A stretch of 5,037 nucleotides of DNA from Planctomycetota bacterium. GTDB taxonomy: Bacteria; Planctomycetota; J058; J103. A program made the translations under genes and the position numbers. This document shows positions 4,768 to 5,037 of this stretch, in pieces; within the stretch, counting starts at the first letter, position 1; each line of letters opens with the position of its first letter. The notes under the pieces are model-generated. The model was not told the origin of the DNA and made no database searches. It worked only from the letters and a program-made list of their open reading frames with translations. The DNA lies in NCBI GenBank assembly GCA_003694875.1, contig RFJN01000302.1, positions 1 through 5,037 on the forward strand, in the 5' to 3' direction.

Positions 4768-5037
4768 CGCACCGGCTCCTCGGTGTCGCGCCGCGTCGAT
4801 CCCGCGAGAAAGCCGGCGTCGTGCCCGGCGGGCTCCCGCCACGCCACGGTGGGACGATCGGGGTGGACCCGCCAGACACCGTCCGCGTCGACGCGCCCAC
4901 GCCCGTAGTTGTTGGGCCGCTTGCCGTCCGGCGGCGCGAAGTCCGCGCGCAGCGCGTCGGGCACCGACAGGCAGCCGGCGAGCACGAGCGGCGCCGCAAG
5001 GGCGAGCGCGAGCCATCGCGACCGCTGCGCCCTGCCC
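4764..5037 (-). CDS. Small predicted lipoprotein, start beyond the right window edge
   Basis: The reading frame enters from the right edge and ends at the TGA at 4766-4764. Ninety residues are visible. They begin GRAQRSRWLALALAAPLVLA and continue GC, a basic n-region, hydrophobic core and lipobox LAGC with Cys at visible residue 22. The start codon must be outside the window, because the only in-frame candidate inside it (GTG at 4985) would remove most of the signal peptide. The mature part of about 69 residues is hydrophilic and rich in Arg, Asp and Pro. It contains GKRPNNYGRGRVDADGVW, which I do not recognise from any family. The gene overlaps the hydrolase start by 4 nt, so the two products probably act in the same envelope process, perhaps as partner or anchor. 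The function is unknown. Confidence 0.72.
   Translation of the reverse strand, partial: GRAQRSRWLALALAAPLVLAGCLSVPDALRADFAPPDGKRPNNYGRGRVDADGVWRVHPDRPTVAWREPAGHDAGFLAGSTRRDTEEPVR
4776..4781 (-). promoter_or_regulatory. Ribosome binding site of the YiiX-like hydrolase gene
   Basis: The minus strand reads GAGGAG, 8 nt before the GTG at 4767, inside the end of the upstream lipoprotein gene. It decides the GTG start. The frame stays open to an ATG at 5016, but that would put 83 Arg/Ala-rich residues ahead of an obvious lipoprotein signal peptide. Confidence 0.75.

Noticed and set aside
3691..4908. A 405-codon plus-strand open frame opposite the hydrolase gene
   Set aside because: It is composed of antisense codons of a gene with a lipobox, ribosome binding site and catalytic motifs, and its own translation shows no family features.

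Overview
The window is GC-rich, with most codons ending in G or C. It looks like chromosomal DNA from a Gram-negative proteobacterium, most likely a gammaproteobacterium. The support is a run of lipobox signal peptides that implies a Lol-type envelope, and an adjacent pair of agmatine-pathway genes, an arrangement common in gammaproteobacteria. I see no insertion sequences, CRISPR arrays, tRNA or rRNA genes.

Region 1 (1-2200, minus strand) is a compact operon read right to left. A medium-chain dehydrogenase/reductase (MDR, 1118-2200) comes first, followed after 3 nt by N-carbamoylputrescine amidase (aguB, 218-1114). A 4-nt stop/start overlap then leads into agmatine deiminase (aguA, cut off by the window edge at base 1). 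AguA and AguB together convert agmatine to putrescine through N-carbamoylputrescine. The role of the leading dehydrogenase is not evident from sequence.

Region 2 (2201-2542) is a divergent intergenic region. It holds a good sigma-70-like promoter facing right, a weaker candidate facing left, and GC-rich palindromes in the MDR leader.

Region 3 (2543-5037) encodes four consecutive predicted lipoproteins in two convergent units. On the plus strand, a short TRL-like lipoprotein (2543-2944) has its own promoter, a strong Shine-Dalgarno and a textbook terminator. It is followed by a second, unrecognised lipoprotein with an unusual hydrophobic double segment (3081-3824). On the minus strand, a small lipoprotein (4764 to beyond the right edge) overlaps by 4 nt the start of a YiiX/NlpC-P60-like papain-fold hydrolase lipoprotein (3685-4767). 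The two units collide tail to tail: the hydrolase reading frame runs 140 nt antisense into the end of the plus-strand lipoprotein gene.

No clearly new multi-gene system is proven here. The least explained parts are the lipoprotein cluster with its antisense overlap, and the zinc-site-deficient MDR at the head of a polyamine operon.
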